DNA of 64,000 bases, taken from positions 1-64,000 of the forward strand of contig CAIVVT010000122.1 of NCBI GenBank assembly GCA_903909435.1, written 5' to 3'. Made by a program: the position numbers and the translations under genes. Shown one piece after another: positions 26,420 to 34,632 of this stretch (the stretch's first letter is position 1; each line of letters starts with the position of its first letter). The stretch comes from an uncultured Acidobacteriia bacterium (GTDB taxonomy: Bacteria > Acidobacteriota > Terriglobia > Bryobacterales > Bryobacteraceae). The notes beneath the pieces were generated by a model. That model made no database searches. It was given only the letters and a program-made list of their open reading frames with translations, and was not told the DNA's origin.

Positions 26420-27970
26420 CTACGGCGTGCCGCGGATCTTGCTCAGTACCTCAGCCATCCTCCGGACCCGCTCGGGCTCCAGTGCCGCCACATTCTTCGT
26501 TTCCGCGATATCGTTCGACAGATTGTAGAGCTGCGGCTCCCGGTCGTTGCCGAGTTCGGTCGCGGTGGACTCGTTGTATTTCCCGCCGTTGCTGGGCGCA
26601 ATGTACTTCCAATTGCCGTCCCGCAGCGCCAGCGAACCCGCCTGTTCCACCAGCAGCGTGCGGCCCTGGGACGACTCGCCGAGCAGCGAGGGCAGCACGT
26701 TCTCGCTATCCGGTCCGGCCCCCGGCGGCACGTCGCCGCCCGTCAGCGCGGCGAACGAACGCAGCAAGTCCACTTGTGACACCAGCGCGTCCGAGACGCC
26801 CGGCTGCACGCGTGCCGGCCAGTGGGTAACGAACGGAATCCGCGTACCACCCTCGAAGTTGGAGTACTTGCCGCCCCGGAACGGCCCGTTAGGCCGGTGC
26901 GAGCCCAACTTCTGGACAGCCCCATCCTGGTAGCCGTCGTCCACCACCGCACCGTTGTCACTTGAGAAGACGATCAGAGTGTTCTTCAGGAGGTTGCGTT
27001 TCTCCAATGCGCCGGTGATCTCCCCGATGCACCAATCCAACTCGGCGATAGAGTTGCCGCGCGGGCCCATCACACTGGAGTCGCTGAAGCGCTTGTGCGG
27101 CATGCGAGGCACGTGGATGTCGTGCGTCGCGAAGTACAGGAAGAACGGATGACTGGCGTTGCGGTCGATGAACGACACTGCGCGGCCGGTTAGCGTGTCC
27201 GCCATGGTCTCGTCGTTCCACAGCGCGGACTTGCCCCCGCTCATATAACCGATCCGGCTGATGCCATTGACGATGGTCATGTCGTGACCATGGCTCGGCT
27301 TCATCCGGAGCAACTCCGGATGGGTCCTGCCGGTGGGCTGATCGTCCAGCGGACCGCGATAGTCCACCTTGAGCGGGTCGCGCGGATCGAGGTTCGCCAC
27401 GCGATGATTCTCGACATAGACGCACGGGACGCGATCGCCCGTGGCCGGCAGGATGAAGCACTCATCGAACCCCACTTCGAGCGGACCCGGACGGATCTCC
27501 GCGTTCCAATCCAGGTGGCCGTCGCCAAGGCCCAGGTGCCATTTCCCGACCGCGCAGGTACGGTAACCCCGTTGCCGCAGCGTCGAGGGAAGTGTCTCGC
27601 GCCCAGGCTGAATCAGCGCCGGAGCGTCTCCTGGCAGTACCTGCGCGCCCTCATTGCGGAAGGCGTAGGCACCCGTCAATAACGAATAGCGCGAGGGAGT
27701 GCAGGTCGCCGCGGTACAGTGCGCGTCCGTAAAGCGGACGCCGCCCCGCGCCAGGCGGTCGATGTTGGGGGTGCTCACCCGCCGCGCACCGTAGCAGCTG
27801 ATATCGCCGTAGCCGAGATCGTCGGCGTACAGCAGTACGATGTTCGGCAGCCCGACGGCCGAGGCAGTTGGCGAGCGCATTGCCAGAGCCGCCGCAGGCA
27901 GTGCGAGTTGAAGGAAGTCTCTGCGTTTCAAATTGCTACTCGAGCAGCGGCCGCGTCGAAGCGGCAGCAT
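26420..27970 (-). CDS. Exported sulfatase (arylsulfatase family)
   Basis: A 516-residue type I sulfatase that hydrolyses sulfate esters, probably on polysaccharides. The N terminus has a Tat-like signal (KRRDFLQLALPAAAL). Metal-binding Asp residues lie in 'LLYADDLGYGD' (about 50-51). The formylglycine site is 'CTPSRYSLLTG' with Cys90 in the C-x-P-S-R signature, so it needs an anaerobic or FGE-type maturase encoded elsewhere. 'VGKWHLG' and 'FSSDNGA' complete the active site. ATG 27970 has an AAGGTAGG ribosome site. It is co-directional with the FabG-like SDR and divergent from the sugar-acid operon. Confidence 0.93.
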   Translation of the reverse strand: MLPLRRGRCSSSNLKRRDFLQLALPAAALAMRSPTASAVGLPNIVLLYADDLGYGDISCYGARRVSTPNIDRLARGGVRFTDAHCTAATCTPSRYSLLTGAYAFRNEGAQVLPGDAPALIQPGRETLPSTLRQRGYRTCAVGKWHLGLGDGHLDWNAEIRPGPLEVGFDECFILPATGDRVPCVYVENHRVANLDPRDPLKVDYRGPLDDQPTGRTHPELLRMKPSHGHDMTIVNGISRIGYMSGGKSALWNDETMADTLTGRAVSFIDRNASHPFFLYFATHDIHVPRMPHKRFSDSSVMGPRGNSIAELDWCIGEITGALEKRNLLKNTLIVFSSDNGAVVDDGYQDGAVQKLGSHRPNGPFRGGKYSNFEGGTRIPFVTHWPARVQPGVSDALVSQVDLLRSFAALTGGDVPPGAGPDSENVLPSLLGESSQGRTLLVEQAGSLALRDGNWKYIAPSNGGKYNESTATELGNDREPQLYNLSNDIAETKNVAALEPERVRRMAEVLSKIRGTP

Positions 27971-28186
27971 ATTCTCTAACCTACCTTGTTCCGGGCGGTA
28001 CCGCTGTCGATCACTCGAACGATTCGCGGCTCACTTCCGCACTGCCGGAGTGCGCCCAGGCAGCTGGCAAATGAGCCACGTCCGATTAGCCGGACAATCC
28101 TGGTTGCGCCTCCTTCCGCGCGGCCATCGGTCCGGCGGACGGATGCTAGAGTGTATGGGAAACGTCCGCGGACGGAGGTGCGAATC

Positions 28187-29035
28187 TTGCTGGTAGACTG
28201 CCACTCCCATCTCTGGTCCTATCCGGGCCACCTCTCCGACGAGTTTGTGGCCGAGGCCAATGCCAGATCGCGCGGACACGCTTTGGATCTGGACATCCCA
28301 CCGGAAAAACACTGGCAGGCCATGCAGGGTGTCGACAAGGTGATTGTGTTCGGTCTGCGGGCGTTCCATTCCGGGCTGTACGTGCCCAACGAGTTCATCG
28401 CCGGTTATGTGGCCGCACACCCCGGCAAGGTGATCGGGTTTGGCGCGGTCGATCCCACCACCGACCCTATCGACGAAACGCTCGAAGACATCGTCCGCCT
28501 GGGCCTGCGCGGCGTGAAGTTGGGGCCGATTTACCAGAACATCCATCCCACCGACCCGCGCATGCTGCGGGTCTACGCCTTCTGCCAGTCGCACAAACTG
28601 CCCATCATGATCCACCAGGGCACGACGTTCGTGCGAACGGGACCGCTGAAATACGCGCTCCCGATTCTATTGGAGGATGTGGCCGTGGAGTTCCCCGAGT
28701 TGCGCATGGTGATCGCGCACCTCGGCCACCCCTGGATCGCGGAAACGCTGGTTTTGATCCGCAAACACCCGCACCTGTACTCCGACATCTCGGCGCTGCA
28801 CTACCGGCCCTGGCAGTTCTACAACGCCCTGATCACGGCCAAAGAATACGGCGTGCTCGACAAGATCCTGTTCGGTTCGGACTTTCCGTTCACGACGCCC
28901 GAGGCGTCCATCGACGGCCTGCGCAACATCAACCACATTGCCGAAGGGACGAATCTGCCGCGCCTGACATCCGACGAAATCGAGCGACTGATCTACAGCC
29001 CGACGCTGGCCTGCCTGGGGTTGGAGGACGCATGA
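28187..29035 (+). CDS. Amidohydrolase-2 family hydrolase (possible sugar lactonase)
   Basis: A 282-residue TIM-barrel metal-dependent hydrolase. The first strand carries 'VDCHSHLW' (metal-binding HxH), the middle 'MIHQGTTF' and 'VIAHLGHPW', and the end 'ILFGSDFPF' (catalytic Asp). The start codon appears to be TTG at 28187: GGAGGTG sits seven bases upstream and the family's first beta strand begins at once; the in-frame region before it is not protein-like. Relatives of this family hydrolyse sugar 1,5-lactones in fucose and related pathways. The stop overlaps the next start (ATGA), so it is the first gene of a three-gene operon. Confidence 0.85.
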   Translation: MLVDCHSHLWSYPGHLSDEFVAEANARSRGHALDLDIPPEKHWQAMQGVDKVIVFGLRAFHSGLYVPNEFIAGYVAAHPGKVIGFGAVDPTTDPIDETLEDIVRLGLRGVKLGPIYQNIHPTDPRMLRVYAFCQSHKLPIMIHQGTTFVRTGPLKYALPILLEDVAVEFPELRMVIAHLGHPWIAETLVLIRKHPHLYSDISALHYRPWQFYNALITAKEYGVLDKILFGSDFPFTTPEASIDGLRNINHIAEGTNLPRLTSDEIERLIYSPTLACLGLEDA

Positions 29036-30177
29036 AGATCACCGACGTCGAGGTGATCGTGCTCGAATCGCCGGGCAGCTACGATACGCCGAAGGGCAGC
29101 GAAGAGGCTTACGGCATCAAATACCTCGGCATCGTCAAAGTGACCACCGACGCGGGTCTCACGGGCTACTCGGACCTGGAGACGCAGCCGCACGTCGCGC
29201 GCGCGATCGTCAACGCCCCATCGGAAGGTTCGGTCAGCGGGTTCCACGGTTTGCGCAGCGTGCTGCTGGGCGAGGACCCGTTCGAAGTGGAGCGACTGTG
29301 GCACAAGATGTACATGGCGTCGGTGTACTATGGCCGGCGCGGCGCGGCGATTCAGGTGATCTCCGGGATCGACATCGCGCTGTGGGACATCATCGGCAAA
29401 AGCGTGGGGCAGCCGGTCTACAAGTTGCTGGGCGCCGGTTATAGAGATACTGTCCGCGCGTACGCCAGCACCTTGTTCCGGCCCACACCGTCCGGGATGG
29501 AAGACGCCTGCCACGGCTACCTGGAGCAGGGTTTCGCCGCGGTGAAATTCGGCTGGGGCGTCTTCGGCCAGGATCGCGAGCTGGACGTTGAATTGGTCGC
29601 AGCCGCGCGGCGCGCTCTCGGCGGCAAGGTCGAGCTGCTGGTCGATACCGGCTGGTACGTGCACCGGACCGCGAAAGAGGCCATCCAGATGGTACGGAGC
29701 ATCGAGCCGTTCCGTCCGTTCTTCGTCGAAGAGCCGCTCTCGCCGGAGGACTACGATGGCTACGCGCAGCTCGCGGGCGCGGTGGACACGCTGATCGCCT
29801 GCGGCGAACAGGAAGCCACCGAGTGGGGCTTTCAGACGTTGATCGAGCGCGGCAAAGTGGATGTGGTCCAGCCTGATCTCTCGCGCTGCGGCGGCTTCAC
29901 GGTGGCGCGCAAGATCGTCCACATGGCGGAGCGGCACAACCGGCTGTGCATCCCGCACGCCTGGCTTTCCGACCTGCTCACCGCGGCGTCCCTGCACCTG
30001 AACGCCTTCATGCGGCGGTCGGTGTTCCAGGAGTTCAATGTGACCAGCGGCCCCCTGAGCCGCGAGTTGTGCAAGAACCCGATCCAGCTGGAAGACGGGT
30101 TTCTGCGAGTCCCGCAAGGCCCGGGGCTGGGCGTGGAAGTGGACGAGGCGGCGATCGAGAAGTACAGGGTGGAGTAA
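29032..30177 (+). CDS. Mandelate racemase/muconate lactonizing enzyme-family dehydratase
   Basis: A 381-residue enolase-superfamily protein, two domains: capping domain (about 1-125) and barrel. The metal ligands are the Asp in 'VDTGWYV', the Glu in 'VEEPLSPEDYDG' and the Glu in 'CGEQEATEWG'. The Lys in 'AVKFGWG' and a His in 'CIPHAW' plus the Asp of 'VVQPDLSRCGG' match the mandelate-racemase subgroup, which includes galactonate, fuconate and rhamnonate dehydratases. It likely dehydrates a sugar acid to a 2-keto-3-deoxy acid. It overlaps the amidohydrolase by four bases, and the SDR gene follows three bases after its stop. The exact sugar acid is unknown. Confidence 0.87.
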   Translation: MKITDVEVIVLESPGSYDTPKGSEEAYGIKYLGIVKVTTDAGLTGYSDLETQPHVARAIVNAPSEGSVSGFHGLRSVLLGEDPFEVERLWHKMYMASVYYGRRGAAIQVISGIDIALWDIIGKSVGQPVYKLLGAGYRDTVRAYASTLFRPTPSGMEDACHGYLEQGFAAVKFGWGVFGQDRELDVELVAAARRALGGKVELLVDTGWYVHRTAKEAIQMVRSIEPFRPFFVEEPLSPEDYDGYAQLAGAVDTLIACGEQEATEWGFQTLIERGKVDVVQPDLSRCGGFTVARKIVHMAERHNRLCIPHAWLSDLLTAASLHLNAFMRRSVFQEFNVTSGPLSRELCKNPIQLEDGFLRVPQGPGLGVEVDEAAIEKYRVE

Positions 30178-30180
30178 GAC

Positions 30181-30951
30181 GTGGACAGAGTCAAAGGCAA
30201 GGTCGCGATTGTGACGGGCGCCGCCAACGGTATCGGCAAGGCGATCGCCGAGTTGCTCGCCGAGGAAGGCGCGTGGGTGCTGGCCGCCGATATCGAGGAC
30301 GCGCCGGGAGAGGCAACCGTGGCCGCGATTCGGGCGCAGGGCGGACAAGCCGAATACTGCCACGCCGACGTTTCGAAACAGGACGACGTGCAGCACGCCG
30401 TTGCCCTCGCCGCAGCGCACAATGGGCGCATCGACATCCTGGTCAACAATGCGGCCTATCTCGACCCCGACTTCCACGGCGTGCTGGAATCGACGGACCG
30501 GGAGTGGCGCGGGTGCATCGACGTCGCGCTGCTGGGCACGCACTACTTCACGAAAGCCGCGCTGCCATACATGATCGCGCAGCGGCACGGATCGATCGTG
30601 AACGTGGTCTCCATTCAGGGCATGGAGGGCATGATGACCTCGGTCGCCTACACGGCCACGAAGAGCGCCCTGCTGGGGTACACGATGAGCGTGTCCTACG
30701 ATTACGGCCTGCACAACGTCCGCATCAACTCGCTGTGTCCGGGGCCGATTCAGACGCGCCAGGGCGCGGACCCGGCAGACCCGCACTACCAGTGGCAATG
30801 CGACCAGACGACTTTGGGACGCGTCGGAGAGGCGCGCGAAGTCGCCTGGGCGGCGCTCTTTCTCGCATCGGACGAGGCGTCGTATGTCAACGGCGTCACG
30901 CTGCCGGTGGACGGCGGCTGGACCTCGAGTTCGGCTCGCAAACGAGGTTGA
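30181..30951 (+). CDS. Short-chain dehydrogenase/reductase of the sugar-acid operon
   Basis: A 256-residue classical SDR with 'VTGAANGIGKAIAE' (coenzyme site), 'DILVNNAAYLD', 'VNVVSIQGMEG' (catalytic Ser) and 'YTATK' (Tyr-Lys). The start is GTG 30181. It is the third gene of the amidohydrolase-dehydratase-SDR operon. In the oxidative L-fucose pathway the same three families act as sugar dehydrogenase, lactonase and acid dehydratase, so it could oxidise the free sugar or a keto-deoxy acid. Two hairpin terminators follow. Confidence 0.88.
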   Translation: MDRVKGKVAIVTGAANGIGKAIAELLAEEGAWVLAADIEDAPGEATVAAIRAQGGQAEYCHADVSKQDDVQHAVALAAAHNGRIDILVNNAAYLDPDFHGVLESTDREWRGCIDVALLGTHYFTKAALPYMIAQRHGSIVNVVSIQGMEGMMTSVAYTATKSALLGYTMSVSYDYGLHNVRINSLCPGPIQTRQGADPADPHYQWQCDQTTLGRVGEAREVAWAALFLASDEASYVNGVTLPVDGGWTSSSARKRG

Positions 30952-30972
30952 CGAGGCGCCGACGTCAAAATC

Positions 30973-30998
30973 AAAACCGTAACGATTTACGGTTTTTT
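30973..30998 (+). terminator. First of two tandem hairpin terminators
   Basis: A perfect 10-bp stem (30973-30982 with 30987-30996), a 4-base loop and a T run that ends at 30998, 22 bases after the SDR stop. The stem arms are AAAACCGTAA and its complement. Confidence 0.85.
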
Positions 30999-31023
30999 GT
31001 CTGTAAGTCGTTGATTGCAGGTG

Positions 31024-31050
31024 AAAAACCGTAAGGAGGTTACGGTTTTT
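31024..31050 (+). terminator. Second tandem hairpin with the same arm sequence
   Basis: A perfect 11-bp stem (31024-31034 with 31040-31050), loop GGAGG, five T inside the right arm, then GTTTTTCACC. The arms repeat the ACCGTAA core of the first hairpin. An alternative pairing of GGTGAAAAAC (near 31020) with GTTTTTCACC (31051-31060) is possible. Both arms are near-palindromic, so it could terminate from either side. Confidence 0.7.
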
Positions 31051-31100
31051 GTTTTTCACCCAAACTCCATCGAGGCTGAGTCACGGAAGGGGCAGATGCA

Positions 31101-32501
31101 ATGAAACCGTTCTACTTGTTACTGGCCGCGCTCAGTTGCGGGGGCCTGAATCCGGCGCCCGCGCAACCTCGCGAGGCCACGCTGAAGCTCTCGTTCGCGA
31201 GCAATCTGGGCCCGCTGAATATCGACCACATCGCGCTTGGGCAAGGCGGCCTGTCGGAGTACCCGATGTGGGACGACCGCGTGGCCGAGATTCGCGCACT
31301 GCATCCCCGCCTGATCCGCCTGTTCGTGCAGGAGTATTTCGATTTGCTGCCGAAGCCGGGCGTCTATCATTTCGACACGCTCGACCAGTCCGTGGATCTG
31401 ATTACAAAGGCGGGCGCCAAGCCGCTGTTGAGCATCGCCTTCAAGCCGAGGCTGCTGTTCCCCGTGGTCGATCAGGACATGGTCGAGCCGCAGGATTACG
31501 CGCAGTGGGAGGCACTGATCTCCGCCCTGGTGACACACTACAAACAGCGCGGCTTGAAGGGCATTTATTGGGAGGTGGCGAACGAGCCGGACATCGGCGA
31601 AGACGGTGGCTGCCCGTACCGCTTCAAAGCCGAGAACTACCCCCGCTACTACCAGCACACGGTCGCGGCAATCTTGCGGGCGGACCCCACCGCCAAGGTC
31701 GGAGGCCCTGCGCTGGCGGGCTGGAAGTCGCCCATTCTGCCCGCGCTGCTCGCCTTCTGCGCGCGGCAGAAAGTCCCACTGCACTTCGTCTCCTGGCACA
31801 TCTACGACAGCAATCCGGCGGACATTGAAGCCACGATTCAAGGGGTGAAAGCCCTGCTCGCGTCTTATCCAACGCTCAAGCCGGAGACCATTCTCGACGA
31901 GTGGAACATGGCCCTGACCGTGCCGCCCAAAAACCCTCAGATCCAGCCCTGTTTCGTCGCCGAAACCGCCTGGCGCATGAAGGCCAGCGGACTCGATTAC
32001 TCGTGCTATTACCATATCCGCGAGTACCACGTGGACCGCGACCGCTTCGCCAAGTTCTTCTCGCTCAAAGGAGCATCGTTCATGGCGGCGTGGTGGAACC
32101 GGATGCCGCAATACGACGGCCTGTTCGACTACCAGAACGTCATGCGGCCGGCGTACTTTACCTTCCAATTGATGTCGCGGCTGACCGGCGACCGGCTCGC
32201 CGCGGAGTCGAGCGACACGGCGGTGCACGCCTTCCTCACCTACGACAAGTCGTACGACATCCACAGCCTGCTGGTGTGGAACTTCTCCGCCGACCCGGTC
32301 AGCCTGGAAGTAGACCCGCGCGACGTGCCAGCGCCCCTGGTCGCCAAGCGGCGGACGCTGGATGCGGCCTCGCCATCAAGCGACGAGAACGCGCGACTGC
32401 GCCCGCTGGATGACCTGACGCTCAAGCCGGGGACGGGCCCGGTGAAGATCCAACTGGAACCCTACGGCGTGGAGTTCTGGTCGCTGGAGAAGAGCCGGTA
32501 A
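31101..32501 (+). CDS. Secreted GH39-like glycoside hydrolase
   Basis: A 466-residue exported clan GH-A enzyme, a TIM barrel with a C-terminal beta-sandwich. The signal peptide ends near residue 22 (MKPFYLLLAALSCGG...AQ). The acid/base Glu is in 'WEVANEPD' (Glu162) and the nucleophile Glu in 'ETILDEWN' (Glu267), at the expected spacing. 'PHLRLFVQEYF' and 'VSWHIYDSN' fit GH39-type beta-xylosidase or alpha-iduronidase relatives. Substrate: probably a xylose- or arabinose-containing glycan, but a GH5 or GH79 relation is not excluded. The gene lies after the tandem hairpins and seems independent of the sugar-acid operon. Confidence 0.78.
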   Translation: MKPFYLLLAALSCGGLNPAPAQPREATLKLSFASNLGPLNIDHIALGQGGLSEYPMWDDRVAEIRALHPRLIRLFVQEYFDLLPKPGVYHFDTLDQSVDLITKAGAKPLLSIAFKPRLLFPVVDQDMVEPQDYAQWEALISALVTHYKQRGLKGIYWEVANEPDIGEDGGCPYRFKAENYPRYYQHTVAAILRADPTAKVGGPALAGWKSPILPALLAFCARQKVPLHFVSWHIYDSNPADIEATIQGVKALLASYPTLKPETILDEWNMALTVPPKNPQIQPCFVAETAWRMKASGLDYSCYYHIREYHVDRDRFAKFFSLKGASFMAAWWNRMPQYDGLFDYQNVMRPAYFTFQLMSRLTGDRLAAESSDTAVHAFLTYDKSYDIHSLLVWNFSADPVSLEVDPRDVPAPLVAKRRTLDAASPSSDENARLRPLDDLTLKPGTGPVKIQLEPYGVEFWSLEKSR

Positions 32502-32691
32502 CTCGTCGCTGGTTTGAACAACCTCAGGACACCCATCGGTTGCCTGGTGGTGCACGACGGACCCGGCTCTGCTGATCCGCGGTCCTGCGCAAGCGGGGAT
32601 GCGGGTTTAATTACGTCCCGGTGAAAGGTTTTGACATCGGATTTCCCCGTGCTGCGTCTATAGGTTAGAGGGCGGATCGCTGGACACCGCC

Positions 32692-32700
32692 TGTTATACT
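32692..32700 (+). promoter_or_regulatory. Extended -10 promoter before the S41-like gene
   Basis: TG-T-TATACT fits the extended -10 consensus (TGnTATAAT) with one mismatch. Transcription would start near 32707, giving a leader of about 50 bases. No clear -35 box. Confidence 0.45.
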
Positions 32701-32758
32701 GCACATCAGGAGTAGTCCCGGCTCCCCAAAGTCAATCTGGGCGAGGAGCCGTGTATCC

Positions 32759-34090
32759 ATGAACCGACCATTCAAGTACATCGTCGTGAGCGTTTCCACC
32801 ATGCTGGTGGCCCTGATTTTAGGCGGCTCTCTGGTGGGCCAAAGTCGCAGCACGACAGCGGAAACGGGAACGCCATACCATCACCTGAGTGTCTACGCCG
32901 AGGTACTCGGAAAGATCAAGTCAGACTACGTGGAAGAGCCGGACATGAAGAATGTCACGCTGGGTGCCATCAATGGTCTGCTGGTTTCCATCGACCCTTT
33001 CGCCAGCTATCTGAACGCTGAGCAGTACAAGCAGTACGTCAAGGACAAGGAACTGAAGCGCGCCGGTGTGGGCTTGGTGCTGAGCAGGAAATACGGCTAT
33101 GAGATCAACATCGTAGACGCAATTCCGGGTACGCCTGCCGACAAGGCCGGGCTCTCGACGGGCGACATTCTGGAGTCGCTGAATGGCATCCAGACCCGCG
33201 ACATGCCGCTGGCCTTCGCCGAACTGCTGCTGGAGGGCGATCCAGGCACGACCGTCGATGTGACGGTGCTCCGCCTGCGCAAGCCGGAGCCGACCACCAT
33301 CAAACTCACTCGCGCTGAGATCAAGCCGGCACCGGTCACCTCGAAGATGCTGGATGCGCAAACGGGGCTGATTCAGGTCCACAATCTGAATGAGGGCAAG
33401 GCGGCAGAAGTTGCCGCAGCCGTCCGGAGCTTGACGAACCAGGGAGCGAAACGTCTGGTGCTCGACCTCAGGCACGACGCCGTCAGTTCGGTGGAAGAAG
33501 GCGTTGCCGTCGCGAACCTGTTCCTTGACAAAGGAACGATCGCCACCGTGCAGGGCCAGAAGGTCCCCAAGAAGAGTTTTGAAGCGGACCCCTCCAAGGC
33601 GATCTACGCCGGACCTCTGGTGGTTTTGACCAATCGCGGGACGCTGGGCGCGGCGGAAGTCGTCGCCGCCGCGTTGACGGACAACAAGCGGGCCCAGGTG
33701 GTTGGCGAGCGGACCTTTGGGGACGCGGCCGTTCGACGGGCCGTGCCGACGGAAGACGGCGGCGCAGTGTTGCTGGCAGTCGCGAAATACTACTCACCGG
33801 CAGGCAAGGCTATTCAGGATAACCCGGTGGTCCCGGCGTTCATGGTGAACGACATTGACGGTGAATCGATTGATGATGATGCGGAGGAAACCCCGGCTGA
33901 AACTCCGGCCGAGCCCGCGGCCAAGAAGCCCGGTGAAGACCCCGTACTGAAGAAGGGTCTCGAAGTTTTGAACGGGACCGCCGTTCCGGACGCGGTCAGA
34001 GATGCGGCCAGGAATGCGCCGATCCCGGTTGCGCCGAAAACGGACTCGACGGCGCCGACGGTGCCAGTGACTCCGCCGCATCAAAAGTAG
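32759..34090 (+). CDS. S41 (CtpA-like) peptidase homologue lacking the catalytic Ser and Lys
   Basis: A 443-residue exported or membrane-anchored protein with the fold of C-terminal processing proteases: N-terminal hydrophobic segment (about 8-28), helical N domain, PDZ domain (about 100-185) and the S41 domain. The block that normally reads 'TASASE' is 'TLGAAE' here: the nucleophile position is Gly297. The general-base Lys, 25 residues on in 'TFGKG', is Asp322 ('TFGDAA'). The Asp308 between them is kept, and the fold-forming residues are intact, so this is a genuine gene and not a decaying one. A Pro/Ala/Glu/Lys-rich tail (about 370-443) follows. It probably binds C-terminal tails without cutting them, as an adaptor or inhibitor. 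It is followed by a terminator. Confidence 0.83.
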   Translation: MNRPFKYIVVSVSTMLVALILGGSLVGQSRSTTAETGTPYHHLSVYAEVLGKIKSDYVEEPDMKNVTLGAINGLLVSIDPFASYLNAEQYKQYVKDKELKRAGVGLVLSRKYGYEINIVDAIPGTPADKAGLSTGDILESLNGIQTRDMPLAFAELLLEGDPGTTVDVTVLRLRKPEPTTIKLTRAEIKPAPVTSKMLDAQTGLIQVHNLNEGKAAEVAAAVRSLTNQGAKRLVLDLRHDAVSSVEEGVAVANLFLDKGTIATVQGQKVPKKSFEADPSKAIYAGPLVVLTNRGTLGAAEVVAAALTDNKRAQVVGERTFGDAAVRRAVPTEDGGAVLLAVAKYYSPAGKAIQDNPVVPAFMVNDIDGESIDDDAEETPAETPAEPAAKKPGEDPVLKKGLEVLNGTAVPDAVRDAARNAPIPVAPKTDSTAPTVPVTPPHQK

Positions 34091-34123
34091 CGCCAACTCG
34101 CTCGCGCAAAGTCGAATCTCTCG

Positions 34124-34151
34124 CCGGTCCGCAGTCACTGCGGGCCGGTTT
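34124..34151 (+). terminator. Terminator after the S41-like gene
   Basis: A 10-bp stem (34124-34133 with 34139-34148, one G-T pair), loop GTCAC and TTTC. The T tract is short but the stem is GC-rich. Confidence 0.75.
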
Positions 34152-34252
34152 CAGTTCGCAACAAATGGGCCTGGAGCCCAGGCGCAGATCCGCTGGGCAT
34201 CCGGGAGGCCCATAATGGAATTAGGGTCTGATTCAGGCAAGGAAAGTTAACG

Positions 34253-34618
34253 ATGCCTCTTTACGAGTACAAATGCAGTAAATGCGACCGGGTCTTCGAA
34301 GTTCTACAGAGGTTCTCCGACGCGCCGATCAAGCTTCACGAGGGTTGCGGCGGCAAGGTGGACCGCCTGCTCACAGCGCCAAATTTCAAATTCAAGGGCA
34401 CTGGTTTCTACATCACCGACTACCCGAATAAGGCCGAGGCCAATTCGTCGCACGATTCCAAAGCTCCGAACGACTCCAAGGCCTCAAACGGTTCCGAAGG
34501 ATCCAACGGGAAAGATACGTCCGGGAAAGAGGCGTCCAAGCCCGCCACGCCCGCTCCGGCGAGCGCGTCAACGACACCCAGCAAGCCCGCTCCGGCCTCG
34601 TCTTCGACCGACAAGTAA
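34253..34618 (+). CDS. FmdB-family zinc-ribbon protein with long polar tail
   Basis: A 121-residue protein. Residues 1-42 form an FmdB/CxxC_CxxC_SSSS-type zinc ribbon: 'YEYKCSKCDRVFEV' has Cys8 and Cys11, and 'LHEGCGGKVDRLL' has Cys32 but a His at the place of the third Cys (His29), so zinc would be bound by three Cys and one His. The rest (about 65-121) is low-complexity Ser, Lys, Ala, Thr and Pro, likely disordered. A ribosome site AAGGA lies upstream of the ATG. FmdB-type proteins were first named as putative amidase regulators, but their role is unknown. It is convergent with the AAA-receiver gene. Confidence 0.88.
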   Translation: MPLYEYKCSKCDRVFEVLQRFSDAPIKLHEGCGGKVDRLLTAPNFKFKGTGFYITDYPNKAEANSSHDSKAPNDSKASNGSEGSNGKDTSGKEASKPATPAPASASTTPSKPAPASSSTDK

Positions 34619-34632
34619 GGCAATCAAACCGC

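Noticed and set aside
28993-31059. A 688-residue open frame on the minus strand
   Set aside because: It is antisense to the amidohydrolase, dehydratase and SDR genes, rich in Arg, His, Gln and Val runs, has no ribosome site, and is the kind of long antisense frame expected in GC-rich genes.
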